From an uncultured Bacteroides sp. (GTDB taxonomy: Bacteria; Bacteroidota; Bacteroidia; Bacteroidales; Bacteroidaceae): 64,000 nucleotides of DNA. The notes under the pieces are model-generated. The model made no database searches and was not told the DNA's origin. It saw only the letters and a list, made by a program, of their open reading frames with translations. The stretch is from assembly GCA_900552645.1 (NCBI GenBank), contig USAN01000010.1, positions 1-64,000 on the forward strand, given 5' to 3'. Both the position numbers and the translations under genes were made by a program. Below are positions 26,223-35,738 of the stretch, in pieces (the first letter of the stretch is position 1; each line of letters starts with the position of its first letter).

Positions 26223-26918
26223 TTATAATTTATTAGGTATTGATGAAAGGAAACTTTCGGTAACCTTGAATGAAGTATCGGCAACCGTTTCCCAGAAGTT
26301 TGTATACTGTTCCCAATGATTTTCAGCTCCTGGCGTATCGCTTATTATTCGGAAACTAATAAATGGTATTTTGAATATGTGACATACTTGAGCAATAGAT
26401 CCGGATTCCATGTCGACTGCTAACCCTTCAGGAAAGTTTGATTTTATCTCTGTTAGTTCATCTTTATTGGTGATGAACTTGTCTCCACTACATATAAGTC
26501 CTTCATGTACTGCATTTTCTGTGTCAAGATTCATTGCACACTCTAAAAGAGTTGTATTACCTTCAAAATATAGAGGCAGTCCCTGAACTTGTCCATACAT
26601 GTTGCCTTCGCCGCACCATACATCATGATAAACAATGGCCTTGCTTGCAACTACATCCATAACCTTCAGACATTTATCTATACCTCCTGCAACTCCTGTG
26701 CTTATTATGCAGTCAGGCCGAAAAATATGAATCATGTCTGTAGTTCCCGCAGCCGAATTGACTTTACCTATACCACATTTCATAAGTATTATGGTATTAT
26801 TATTTATTTTACCTTCAGTATAGTCAAAAGGGCCATCCTTATATTCTTTCTTATCGACAAGCAACTGAGCTATTTGCTTATGCTCTGAACTCATTGCTGT
26901 AATTATACCTATTTTCAT
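26223..26918 (-). CDS. mtnN: 5'-methylthioadenosine/S-adenosylhomocysteine nucleosidase
   Basis: 231 aa. Hydrolyses SAH to adenine and S-ribosylhomocysteine, the LuxS substrate, and also MTA. Visible: MKIGIITAMSSEH (catalytic Glu near residue 12), the nucleoside loop STGVAGGI, and VDMESGSIAQVCHIF with SDTPG at the C terminus. The ATG at 26918 is chosen over the longer frame because it begins the conserved sequence and follows the -7 box. First gene of mtnN-luxS. Confidence 0.95.
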   Translation of the reverse strand: MKIGIITAMSSEHKQIAQLLVDKKEYKDGPFDYTEGKINNNTIILMKCGIGKVNSAAGTTDMIHIFRPDCIISTGVAGGIDKCLKVMDVVASKAIVYHDVWCGEGNMYGQVQGLPLYFEGNTTLLECAMNLDTENAVHEGLICSGDKFITNKDELTEIKSNFPEGLAVDMESGSIAQVCHIFKIPFISFRIISDTPGAENHWEQYTNFWETVADTSFKVTESFLSSIPNKL

Positions 26919-26938
26919 ACAAATATTATTTTCAATTG

Positions 26939-26975
26939 CAAATGTACATATTTTATCAGACTTATAGTATATTTG
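26939..26975. promoter_or_regulatory. Interleaved divergent promoters of mtnN-luxS and yfhO-like gene
   Basis: Minus strand TACATTTG (plus CAAATGTA, 26939-26946) serves mtnN; plus strand TATATTTG (26968-26975) serves the YfhO-family gene. With about 20 bp between them, each -33 region would overlap the other promoter. Confidence 0.5.
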
Positions 26976-27000
26976 CAATATTATTAAACATCTTATAGCT

Positions 27001-29484
27001 ATGAACTTACTTAAAAAGATTCTTCCAGATATAATAGTAATAATCATTTTTGCCATAGTCTCTTTCGTTTACTTCTATCCTGCCGTTACAGAAGGACGCA
27101 TTCTTTCTCAGCATGACTCGGTTGCAGGTATCGGTGCAGGAGAAGAGGCAAAAGAGTATATGCAACGTACAGGTGAACGTACTAGATGGACAAACTCTAT
27201 ATTTGGAGGTATGCCTACGTATCAGATGTCTCCTAGTTATAACTCAACAGATACTCTTAAAACAGCCGAAAACTTATATCATTTATATCTTCCTCAGTAT
27301 GTATGGTATGTATTTGTAATGCTTCTGGGATTCTATATTTTGCTGCGTGCTTTCAACTTTTCTGTTTGGCTTGCAGCATTAGGAGCAGTAATATGGGCTT
27401 TTTCATCGTATTTTTTCATCATTATATCTGCCGGACATATATGGAAGTTCATAACTTTGGCTTACATACCACCAACAATTGCAGGTATGGTATTGGCGTA
27501 TCGCGGTAAATATCTTGCGGGTGGTCTTCTTACTGCTGTTTTTGTTGCATTACAGATAATGTCCAATCACGTACAGATGAGCTATTATTTCCTTTTTGTA
27601 ATGCTTTTCATGGCAGTGGCTTATGGAGTGATGGCTTATCAGGATAAGAAACTTTCACAATTTTTTAAAGCTACAGGTGTATTGTTTATAGCCGGATTGC
27701 TTGGTGTTTGCATTAATTTGTCAAATCTATATCATACATATGAATATAGCAAGGAGACAATGCGTGGAAAAACAGAACTAACAAAGGCCGACTCACATAA
27801 TCAAACTAAAGGAGGGCTTGAACGTGATTATATTACTCAGTGGAGTTATGGCATAGGCGAAACATTCTCTTTACTTATTCCTAATGTAAAGGGAGGAGCA
27901 TCAGTTCCTCTATCAGCAAACCAGAAAGCCATGGAAAAGGCAAATCCTATGTATGGTAGCATATATTCTCAGATAGGACAGTACTGGGGCGAACAGCCAG
28001 GAACATCGGGACCTGTATATGTTGGAGCCTTTGTAATGTTCCTGTTTATTCTTGGGTTATTTATAGTAAAGGGCCCAATGAAGTGGGCGCTTCTTGGTGC
28101 AACGTTACTTTCTATTCTTCTTTCATGGGGAAGAAACTTCATGGGTTTTACAGATTTCTTCCTTGATTATATTCCTATGTATGATAAATTCCGTGCTGTA
28201 TCCTCAATATTGGTGATAGCCGAGTTTACCATACCATTGCTTGCCATGCTTGCACTTCGTGAAGTAATGGTTAAACCTGAAATTATAAAGGAAAGAAGAA
28301 ATGATTTTCTTATAAGTTTTGGACTTACTGGTGGCATAGCTCTGCTTTTTGCCGTTTTCCCAAAAATATTCTTCTCTTCTTTTGTATCATCTATGGAGAT
28401 GAGTGCTTTTCAGAATGGTATTCCTTCTGATCAGCTGGCGGCATTCCTTATGAACCTAGAAGAAATGCGTATAAGCATATTTACATCCGATGCATGGAGA
28501 AGTTTCTTTATCGTTACTATTGGCGTAGCAATTCTTCTTGCATATACAAGAGGAAAGATCGGTAATAAACTTACTGTAGCTCTTCTTCTTGTACTTTGTC
28601 TTGTGGATATGTGGGATATAAACAAACGTTATCTATATGATGAACAGTTTGTAGACAAATCGGCTCAGGAGATTACATTTCGTCCTACCGAAACCGATAA
28701 AATGATTCTGAACGACAAGACTCCTGATTTTAGAGTTCTTAATCTTGCATCGAATACTTTTAATGAGAATAATACTTCATATTGGCACAAAAGTATAGGC
28801 GGATATCATGCTGCCAAACTAAGACGTTATCAGGAGATGATAGAACATCATATATCTCCAGAGATGAGCAATATATTTAAGGAAGTATCCGAAGCAAGTG
28901 GTGATATGACGAAGGTTGATCCAATGAAGTTTCGAGTTATAAACATGCTGAATACAAGATATTTCATATTCCCCTTGCAAGATGGCAAGACTATTCCGAT
29001 TTTAAATCCATATGCAAATGGAAATGCATGGTTTGTGAACGAGGTAAAATATGTAGCTAATGCTGATGAGGAGATTAATTCATTATCGACTATAAATCCT
29101 CTTGAAGTAGCAGTGGTAGATAATAAATTTAAATCCGAAATTAAGGCTACTGCAGGTAAAGACTCTACACAAACCATAAAACTAATAAGCTATGAACCGA
29201 ATGCAATAACTTATGAGACTAATTCGGATAAAGCTGGAACTGTTGTTTTCTCAGAAATATATTACCCGGGATGGAAAGCTTTCATAGATGGAAAAGAGGC
29301 AGCTATAGGACGTGCCAATTACATATTAAGAGCAATGAACGTACCATCCGGGAAACACAATATTGAATTTAAGTTCGATCCAGAATCAATTCATATAACC
29401 GAGACTATTGCTATAGGATCAATAATAACTTTATTCTTACTGACATTTTTATATATAATATTTAAAGTAAGAAAAAAGAGATAG
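27001..29484 (+). CDS. YfhO-family membrane protein
   Basis: 827 aa integral membrane protein with about a dozen hydrophobic helices (for example IIVIIIFAIVSFVYFYPAV at the start and FLISFGLTGGIALLFAVFP). The early FGGMPTYQMSPSYN and QHDSVAGI stretch and the C-terminal beta domain YYPGWKAFIDGKEA are YfhO family marks. Members are GT-C-like polytopic proteins; some add glucose to lipoteichoic acids in Firmicutes. The substrate in Bacteroidales is unknown. It may share a transcript with the TPR kinase-like gene 31 bp downstream. Confidence 0.82.
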   Translation: MNLLKKILPDIIVIIIFAIVSFVYFYPAVTEGRILSQHDSVAGIGAGEEAKEYMQRTGERTRWTNSIFGGMPTYQMSPSYNSTDTLKTAENLYHLYLPQYVWYVFVMLLGFYILLRAFNFSVWLAALGAVIWAFSSYFFIIISAGHIWKFITLAYIPPTIAGMVLAYRGKYLAGGLLTAVFVALQIMSNHVQMSYYFLFVMLFMAVAYGVMAYQDKKLSQFFKATGVLFIAGLLGVCINLSNLYHTYEYSKETMRGKTELTKADSHNQTKGGLERDYITQWSYGIGETFSLLIPNVKGGASVPLSANQKAMEKANPMYGSIYSQIGQYWGEQPGTSGPVYVGAFVMFLFILGLFIVKGPMKWALLGATLLSILLSWGRNFMGFTDFFLDYIPMYDKFRAVSSILVIAEFTIPLLAMLALREVMVKPEIIKERRNDFLISFGLTGGIALLFAVFPKIFFSSFVSSMEMSAFQNGIPSDQLAAFLMNLEEMRISIFTSDAWRSFFIVTIGVAILLAYTRGKIGNKLTVALLLVLCLVDMWDINKRYLYDEQFVDKSAQEITFRPTETDKMILNDKTPDFRVLNLASNTFNENNTSYWHKSIGGYHAAKLRRYQEMIEHHISPEMSNIFKEVSEASGDMTKVDPMKFRVINMLNTRYFIFPLQDGKTIPILNPYANGNAWFVNEVKYVANADEEINSLSTINPLEVAVVDNKFKSEIKATAGKDSTQTIKLISYEPNAITYETNSDKAGTVVFSEIYYPGWKAFIDGKEAAIGRANYILRAMNVPSGKHNIEFKFDPESIHITETIAIGSIITLFLLTFLYIIFKVRKKR

Positions 29485-29515
29485 TTAGTCTTTAATAAAT
29501 CAAATACTATCAACT

Positions 29516-31588
29516 ATGCAATTAAAAAAGATTTTACTTCCTATAATAGGAATGTTCTGTTTTCAATATGCAATATCAAATAACTCTTCTCTAGCAAAGG
29601 ATAGTCTGTTAATATTATTGCATCAGACACAAAAAACAGGAAATATAGAAAAAGAGCTTACAGTGCTTGAACATCTTTCTATGATTTCTATTCCATGGGG
29701 AGATAGTGAGTATACACGTCAACTATTTGATAAGAGCTTCAAGAGAAAAGACAACAAAAGGATTAAACATGCTTTTAACGATATAATAACCCTTTATGGA
29801 TTGCCATATCCCGATAGTCTGCAAATCTATGTAAATAAATTAGAGAAATATCCTCAGTTTCCGGATAAAGAAGCTCTTCTCGCCTTTGCACGCCTTAGAT
29901 TAAATATTACAAATTTCATAATGAATACTAAGGAATACAATGATGAAAGAATTGATTCTGTTAAAAGGAGTATTCTTGCTAGTAAAAAAACTCAATCAGT
30001 ATACGAAGAAGCAACAACAAATATATTTATTGGTCAGATGCTGCTGGTGCATGGAGGAAACTATGAAGGTCATCTGCGAGCAATTCCATATTATAAAAAA
30101 GGTATACAGTTACTTAAAGATTGCCCAATAGACTTGTCATTTAATATTATAAGAAATGCAAAAATAGGATTGGCTAACCTATATATTGCCAATCCCGACT
30201 CTTGTAAAAAAGGATATGAAATATTGAAGTCCGAGCAAGAAGATCTTAAAAGATATATTGCTTACTATAAAGATTATCCTTTTTTTGATCTCTCTCTCAT
30301 AAAGTTCCAACTATATGGAATGTTCCTTGGAATTCCTAATGTAATAGGTAAGAAAGAGGCCAATATGTATCTTAAGGAATATGTAAAAATAGTAAATAAA
30401 ATAAGGCATCTTCCAAATGGCAAAGTCAATCTGGATAGCTATTATGTGTTAATGGCATATTACTACAAGAGGATTGATCAGCCTCAAATGGCATTAAACT
30501 ACGTAGATAGTGCTATCATCTCTGCCAAGAATATGAATTTTAGTTTTCAGCTTCCTGGCCGACTTAAATGGAAGGCTCAAACTGCCGAGGCTGCCGGAAT
30601 GAAAGATAAGGCTTTGGAAACGTATCATGAATATATATATATAAATGATTCAATATTTGCTGCTTCAACCCAGGAAAAATTAGCACAATTAAGAAGCTCT
30701 TTCGAGATGCAACAAGAGCGTGCCGAGAATGCTGAAATGAAACTTGAAAAGCAAAAGCTTCTTTTTGTATTCCTTATAACTCTGGGTGTATTATTTATAT
30801 TGGTTATTTTATTCCAATATCAGTTGCATATAAAGGTAAAGAAGGAAAATAAGCTAAAAATGAAGTTGTTGAAGGCAGAAGAGAAAGCTATGGAAATAGA
30901 AAAGATGAAAACATCGTTTACGCACTCTATGATAAGAGAACTTCGCACTCCACTTAATGCTATATCTGAGGCTACAGATATTTTGTCGGAAGAGGTTATT
31001 GCAGTAGATGATAAGGTTATGGTAAATCATCTTATTCATGAGAATATAGATCGCCTTGATTATATCATTAATCTAATGGTTTCTATATCTGAATTAGACT
31101 CATCATCGGGAAATGAGAAAAATACTACAGAACTTACCGATATTTACAGTATATGTCATGTAGAATTAACGAATATATCCGATAAATATAATAATCCCAA
31201 TATACACTTTACTTTAAATATCCCGGCCGATGGAAGCTTCCTGGTAGAAATAAACAATAGGTTTTTCTTAATGATTATGCATCAACTTATAGATAATGCA
31301 TATAAGTTTACAGAAAAGGGTACGGTAACTGTAGATGCTGATATAAAAGAAAATATACTTTCCGTATGTATAACAGATACAGGTATAGGTATTCCTGAGG
31401 ATAGTCGTACCGAAGTATTCAAACAGTTTACCAAGCTAGATCCTTACAAGGAAGGAATGGGTATGGGATTATATTTATGTTCGCTTATCATTAAGAGGCT
31501 AGGTGGTAACATATACATTGACAATCTTTATAAGGATGGTACCAAGATATGTTTTACAATTCCTTTTAATAATGAAAATAAAGACTAA
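29516..31588 (+). CDS. TPR-containing histidine-kinase-like protein lacking the H-box His
   Basis: 690 aa. Signal (residues 1-21), then a periplasmic helical region with TPR-like repeats (about 30-405, e.g. ALNYVDSAIISAKNMNFSF), one TM helix (about 415-437), a coiled coil, then a cytoplasmic kinase core. The dimerisation box reads THSMIRELRTPLNAI: Arg474 sits where the phosphorylated His is normally found. The ATPase domain is well kept: N-box MHQLIDNAYKFTEKG, G1 ITDTGIGIPEDSR, F-box FKQFTK, G2 GMGMGLYLC. No receiver or HTH is fused. It could be a pseudokinase, an allosteric partner of another kinase, or a kinase using another residue such as His470. Convergent with the glycan cluster with only 5 bp between. 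Confidence 0.85.
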   Translation: MQLKKILLPIIGMFCFQYAISNNSSLAKDSLLILLHQTQKTGNIEKELTVLEHLSMISIPWGDSEYTRQLFDKSFKRKDNKRIKHAFNDIITLYGLPYPDSLQIYVNKLEKYPQFPDKEALLAFARLRLNITNFIMNTKEYNDERIDSVKRSILASKKTQSVYEEATTNIFIGQMLLVHGGNYEGHLRAIPYYKKGIQLLKDCPIDLSFNIIRNAKIGLANLYIANPDSCKKGYEILKSEQEDLKRYIAYYKDYPFFDLSLIKFQLYGMFLGIPNVIGKKEANMYLKEYVKIVNKIRHLPNGKVNLDSYYVLMAYYYKRIDQPQMALNYVDSAIISAKNMNFSFQLPGRLKWKAQTAEAAGMKDKALETYHEYIYINDSIFAASTQEKLAQLRSSFEMQQERAENAEMKLEKQKLLFVFLITLGVLFILVILFQYQLHIKVKKENKLKMKLLKAEEKAMEIEKMKTSFTHSMIRELRTPLNAISEATDILSEEVIAVDDKVMVNHLIHENIDRLDYIINLMVSISELDSSSGNEKNTTELTDIYSICHVELTNISDKYNNPNIHFTLNIPADGSFLVEINNRFFLMIMHQLIDNAYKFTEKGTVTVDADIKENILSVCITDTGIGIPEDSRTEVFKQFTKLDPYKEGMGMGLYLCSLIIKRLGGNIYIDNLYKDGTKICFTIPFNNENKD

Positions 31589-31593
31589 GAATA

Positions 31594-32346
31594 TTATTTA
31601 TATAACATTCGCAGTACAAACCATATATGGTGCAATATAGTACTGCAAATGCCATAATGGTTACTCATTATGTTAAATCTCTCCTTAAGCGATGCTTTAT
31701 GATTTTGTGTAGTCATTCCTTCATTTAGGTAATCTATAATGGTGATGTGGGTGTTATGAAAGGTTGTCGAATCTTTCATGACCCTTATGCACCAATCAAA
31801 GTCGGCCGAGAAGCGATATTTTAGATTGTACATGTTTTTTATGGCTACTTCGCGCCTTGTCAGGAAGGCTTGATGGCATACTAGCATTCCATTTTGGAAA
31901 CTTTTCCAATTAAGATATTCCGGGGTTGACAGTCGTCGCATATGCAAAAAGTGTCCTTCTATATCAACAATTTGAGTCTCTCCGTAAATTATGTCTGGCA
32001 AGAAATTTTTATTTATAGATCGTACTATAAGAAACAGAGTTTCATCTTCATGAAGGCAGTCGCCTGCATTTAGGAAGCAAACATAATCGCCAGTTGCCAG
32101 TTTCAGTCCTTTGTTCATAGCATCATACAAACCTTTGTCGGGTTCGCTTACCAACATAGATATATGCTTGCTGTAGCGATGTGCTATATCAAGAGTATTA
32201 TCTTTTGATCCTCCGTCTATTATTATATATTCTACATTCTTGTAGGTCTGTGTAATAATGCTCTGGATAGTATTCTCGAGTACATTTCCTGCATTATATG
32301 TAACTGTTATGATTGAAAATTTTGGATGAACGTGTGTGTTATGCAT
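31594..32346 (-). CDS. Family 2 glycosyltransferase
   Basis: 250 aa GT-A enzyme. N terminus FSIITVTYNAGNVLENTIQSI and IIIDGGSKDNTLDI are the nucleotide-sugar site; EPDKGLYDAMNKGLKLATGDY and FLNAGDCL contain the DxD-like region, and the catalytic base area is SADFDWCIRV. Likely transfers one sugar in the assembly of a surface glycan. The gene overlaps its upstream neighbour by 8 bp and is the last of the cluster. Confidence 0.88.
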   Translation of the reverse strand: MHNTHVHPKFSIITVTYNAGNVLENTIQSIITQTYKNVEYIIIDGGSKDNTLDIAHRYSKHISMLVSEPDKGLYDAMNKGLKLATGDYVCFLNAGDCLHEDETLFLIVRSINKNFLPDIIYGETQIVDIEGHFLHMRRLSTPEYLNWKSFQNGMLVCHQAFLTRREVAIKNMYNLKYRFSADFDWCIRVMKDSTTFHNTHITIIDYLNEGMTTQNHKASLKERFNIMSNHYGICSTILHHIWFVLRMLYK

Positions 32347-33601
32347 GCTTACCGGTTATCTTGTTGTATACTTCAATGTATTTCATCGCTATAGTACTTT
32401 CAGAGTAGGAGGATACTGCTTTTCGGAAAGCCTGTTCACTCAAATTTTCGTAATCTCCCTCCGTTAGAGTCCATTCTATACCGTTTGCAAGATCGGCCGA
32501 CGATTTATATTCGGCTATATATCCATTATGAAGATGATCTATCATTTGAGGTATTCCACCTACCTTGAATCCTACGCATGGTATTCCGCACGCCATTGCT
32601 TCTACTATTGTATTTGGCAGATTATCTTGTAGCGAAGGAGTAACGTAAAGATCGACCGCATTGTATACATCTACCAATTTTTTTTCGTTGTCAATATAGT
32701 TCATTGGATAAATAGGGAAAGGGAAAAGAGAAGAATACTGTTTCGATTCATTTCCAAATACCACTACACCTAGGTTGCTGCATAACTCAGGATTATTCTT
32801 TGTAAGTAATTTGCAGGCTTCTACCAGATAATCTATACCTTTTCTCTTGTCGGTTATCTTTAGCGAACCGAAAAGAATAAGTTTCCTGTCGGTAGGTAAA
32901 TTCAGTTTTTCGCGTGCCTCTTTCTTATTCCTCGGCTTGAATAGATTAGTATTTATAGCATTAGGAATATTGGTTATATGCTGATTTTTAAGTAATGCAC
33001 TCTCTTTTGCCATACTTTCTAACCATTTGCTGCATGCTACAAATGTAATATGCGCACTATTAAGAAGCTTTTCTTTCTTTTTGAAGGTTCGGTAAGATAA
33101 ATCTCGTGAATGTCCTCTGTAAAGTAGTGGACAATTAGAGCACTGAATCTTGTATGCCTCGCAGTCGCCGGCATAGTGACATATTCCGGTAAACGGCCAC
33201 ATATCGTGCATCGTCCATATTATAGGTTTATCCGATGCAATAATACTATCTATATCCTTTAGGGACAGCATACCTTGATTAATCCAATGAATATGAATTA
33301 CATCTGCTTGAATGAATTCGGGAAGAGATGTAATATCTGTACCTGTATTTGCAATGTCTACGGCAAAAAGATCATTTTTCTTGAAATCGTTGGCAGCCCA
33401 TATTACTATGCGTTCCCATATAAACTGCCATACTTTCCACCATGATTTCTTCATCCCCACTACACTTATCTTGTCGGTCTGTTTGTCGCGTACAAGCATT
33501 TTTGCTTTTATTCCGTTATCTCTAAGTGCTTCCATAAGACGACCTGCAGCTATTGCAGCCCCTCCTATGCGTTCGGATGTATTAATTATAAGTACTCTCA
33601 T
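32339..33601 (-). CDS. Family 4 glycosyltransferase
   Basis: 420 aa GT-B enzyme. N terminus VLIINTSERIGGAAIAAGRLMEAL; the C-terminal domain has ILFGSLKITDKRKGIDYLVEA, VDLYVTPSLQDNLPNTIVEAMACGIPCVGFKVGG with the ExxxxxxxE signature of GT4. It also has an insert with four Cys (ICHYAGDCEAYKIQCSNCPLL) that resembles a small metal-binding loop found in some GT4 colanic-acid-type enzymes. The following GT2 gene overlaps it by 8 bp. Internal -7 box TAACTTTG lies upstream at 33618-33625. Confidence 0.9.
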   Translation of the reverse strand: MRVLIINTSERIGGAAIAAGRLMEALRDNGIKAKMLVRDKQTDKISVVGMKKSWWKVWQFIWERIVIWAANDFKKNDLFAVDIANTGTDITSLPEFIQADVIHIHWINQGMLSLKDIDSIIASDKPIIWTMHDMWPFTGICHYAGDCEAYKIQCSNCPLLYRGHSRDLSYRTFKKKEKLLNSAHITFVACSKWLESMAKESALLKNQHITNIPNAINTNLFKPRNKKEAREKLNLPTDRKLILFGSLKITDKRKGIDYLVEACKLLTKNNPELCSNLGVVVFGNESKQYSSLFPFPIYPMNYIDNEKKLVDVYNAVDLYVTPSLQDNLPNTIVEAMACGIPCVGFKVGGIPQMIDHLHNGYIAEYKSSADLANGIEWTLTEGDYENLSEQAFRKAVSSYSESTIAMKYIEVYNKITGKHA

Positions 33602-33617
33602 GGCATAAAACTTTATG

Positions 33618-33625
33618 CAAAGTTA
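33618..33625 (-). promoter_or_regulatory. Possible internal promoter in glycan cluster
   Basis: Plus CAAAGTTA, i.e. TAACTTTG on the minus strand, in the 26-bp gap just before the GT4 gene. Short match, so tentative. Confidence 0.3.
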
Positions 33626-33627
33626 CA

Positions 33628-34728
33628 TTATTTGTAACAATTGTGATTTATTTCGGCAATGCTTTCTGTTATTTCGTGCGAAAAGATTTTTAGATTGAAT
33701 CTATCTTGTGCCAGTTTTCTTGCTTTTTCTCCCATCTCTCTTGCCTCATCGGGGTGTGCACTTATGTAATCTATGGCTTTTATCCATCCTTCAATATTGC
33801 CATATTCTACTGTAATTCCTATTCCTTCGGCATCAATATCTATCTCGAAGTTTGGATTGCGCGAACATATTACAGGCATACCCAAGGCAAAGGCCTCTAC
33901 AAGTGTAGTAAGTCCTACGGTATAAGGAAAATCTAGACAGCATATTACAATGCATACTTTAGAAGCTACTTTTTTGGCAAGTTCGTAAGGTATTACTCCG
34001 TCGGTAAATGTTATATCTATATTATTCCTCACTTCAAGTTTATTAATAATATTGTCATACTTCAGACTGCCGCATGATTTTGCTATGTAAAGTTCAAGTT
34101 TCTGATTACTTTCATTGAATGCTTCTATCAGGGTTGGTATATCCCTGTTCTCTTTTCCTGTAGAAATAAATCCATCTTTATTCATTTTTGGAATCGATGC
34201 TTTTATGCTATCATAAAAATCAAGATCGGGCCCCCAATGAATTAATTTCATTTTTTCGCTATTCACTTTACCGGTCTTTATAGAATCGGCAATAAGTTTT
34301 TTACTGAACAAGAACATCTTGTCTATTCCTTTATAGAAGAATCTAGATACTCTTTCGCGCAGTTTCCCCGACGATGATGTTACTGCCGTATGATGCCATA
34401 CAACGATTGGTTTTCGGTATAATCCTAGAGCACGCAGGAAGATTATAATTTCCAATCCTCTAAAAGATGTTCCATACAGAACATCATATTTTTCTTGGCA
34501 AAACAGTATCTCTTTTGTTGCATATAGCATAAGTTTTATCCTTTGCTGAAAAGGTTTATAACGATGCATTACACATTCTATACCATCTTTTTCGAAAAGA
34601 GGCATTCCATACAGCAGATGTCCTGGAAATTTCTTCTCCTTCCACTCCTCATAACTTTCGGTTGTAAGACGCGTATGATAAAAATATACAGTAGTGTGTT
34701 TTAATGTCTTTTGTCTTTCCTGAGCCAT
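33628..34728 (-). CDS. Glycosyltransferase, GT4-like
   Basis: 366 aa GT-B type. The donor-binding half has GFISTGKENRDIPTLIEAF, ITFTDGVIPYELAKKVAS and VGLTTLVEAFALGMPVICSRNP, a GT4-like acidic motif region. N terminus MAQERQKTLKHTTVYFYHTR is charged and not a signal. It overlaps the upstream GT gene by 28 bp, showing translational coupling. The acceptor and sugar are unknown. Confidence 0.78.
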   Translation of the reverse strand: MAQERQKTLKHTTVYFYHTRLTTESYEEWKEKKFPGHLLYGMPLFEKDGIECVMHRYKPFQQRIKLMLYATKEILFCQEKYDVLYGTSFRGLEIIIFLRALGLYRKPIVVWHHTAVTSSSGKLRERVSRFFYKGIDKMFLFSKKLIADSIKTGKVNSEKMKLIHWGPDLDFYDSIKASIPKMNKDGFISTGKENRDIPTLIEAFNESNQKLELYIAKSCGSLKYDNIINKLEVRNNIDITFTDGVIPYELAKKVASKVCIVICCLDFPYTVGLTTLVEAFALGMPVICSRNPNFEIDIDAEGIGITVEYGNIEGWIKAIDYISAHPDEAREMGEKARKLAQDRFNLKIFSHEITESIAEINHNCYK

Positions 34729-35738
34729 TTGTCTATTCTGTTTTTTACAGATTTTGTAATAATATCAAAATTGCCGTATTTCAAGTTTAAGAAAAGTTCT
34801 TCGAAAGAACGTCCTATCTTAATGAATGGATGTCTCCATCCCATAATCTTGTATACACGCTTGCGATAATCAACATTTTCTATTATATATTTAGGGTGTC
34901 GAAGCGGAAATTCTACTTCATGTCTCTTCATAGTGAATATTCGGCGGTATCCTTTTGGAAGTGTATGTACTGAACCTGCAAAATGAGTAGAATCGGCTGT
35001 TGCTCCTAGATTGTTTATCATATTCTTCGATGGAACTATAGCAAGCCCTGAACTGAATAGCATAGATGCCCAGAATATGGTTTCGTAAAATGCTTTTCCT
35101 TGTTCACGATGACGCTGACACATATAGACGAAATCGTTTCGGTATTTTCTCTCTTTTATTATGCTTTTCAATTGATTCATGTTGAACTTATCGTCCAGAA
35201 AAGTATAATTCTCATCCCATTTGTCGACCACTCTCTTCCAACTGGCCCAGCCCCATATAGAAAATGTAGTCGAGAAGAAATAATCGTAAGGCATGTTTGC
35301 AGTAATTTCTTCATTATTAAAACCTGCAATCATTGTTATTCTTTCATCATTTTCGTATTTGTCCAGCATCTCCTTACAGAAAGGGAAAAATGATAGTGAG
35401 GGTACATCATCGTCTTCTAGTACTATGCATTTGTCTACTATAGAAAAAGCCCATTTCTGCGATATATATTCTGAAGGATCGCATCCGTAGTTCTTTTCCT
35501 GAAACATAGTATGTACCTCGCATTCCCAGTCAATATCGGCAACGATCTTTCTGCATTCTTCTATGCCGGGAATGTCTTTTTCATTTCTAGGTCCGTCTTG
35601 ATAAAGGAAGAGTTTAGATGGGCGTGCCTTCTTTACCTCTTCGAAAACCTGTCCCAACTGTTTTGGGCGATTGAAGAAAAGTATCAATACGGCAACATCA
35701 GTAATGTATGGCAACTTGACTATATTATTTTTCTCCAT
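34701..35738 (-). CDS. GT-A glycosyltransferase of the HlpA/GNT-I-like type
   Basis: 345 aa. N terminus VAVLILFFNRPKQLGQVFEEV and KLFLYQDGPRNEKD; CIVLEDDDVPSLSFFPF gives the acidic DxD metal site; FSIWGWASWKRVVDKWD is a strong marker of a Bacteroidetes GT-A family often annotated as hemolysin-like HlpA. Overlaps LicD by 14 bp and the next GT by 28 bp, so it belongs to the cluster's operon. Acts at the cytoplasmic membrane face on a surface glycan. Confidence 0.8.
   Translation of the reverse strand: MEKNNIVKLPYITDVAVLILFFNRPKQLGQVFEEVKKARPSKLFLYQDGPRNEKDIPGIEECRKIVADIDWECEVHTMFQEKNYGCDPSEYISQKWAFSIVDKCIVLEDDDVPSLSFFPFCKEMLDKYENDERITMIAGFNNEEITANMPYDYFFSTTFSIWGWASWKRVVDKWDENYTFLDDKFNMNQLKSIIKERKYRNDFVYMCQRHREQGKAFYETIFWASMLFSSGLAIVPSKNMINNLGATADSTHFAGSVHTLPKGYRRIFTMKRHEVEFPLRHPKYIIENVDYRKRVYKIMGWRHPFIKIGRSFEELFLNLKYGNFDIITKSVKNRIDKWLRKDKRH

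Noticed and set aside
26919..27056. Longer N terminus for MtnN
   Set aside because: The extension crosses its own -7 box and is not conserved; MKIGIITAM is the family start.
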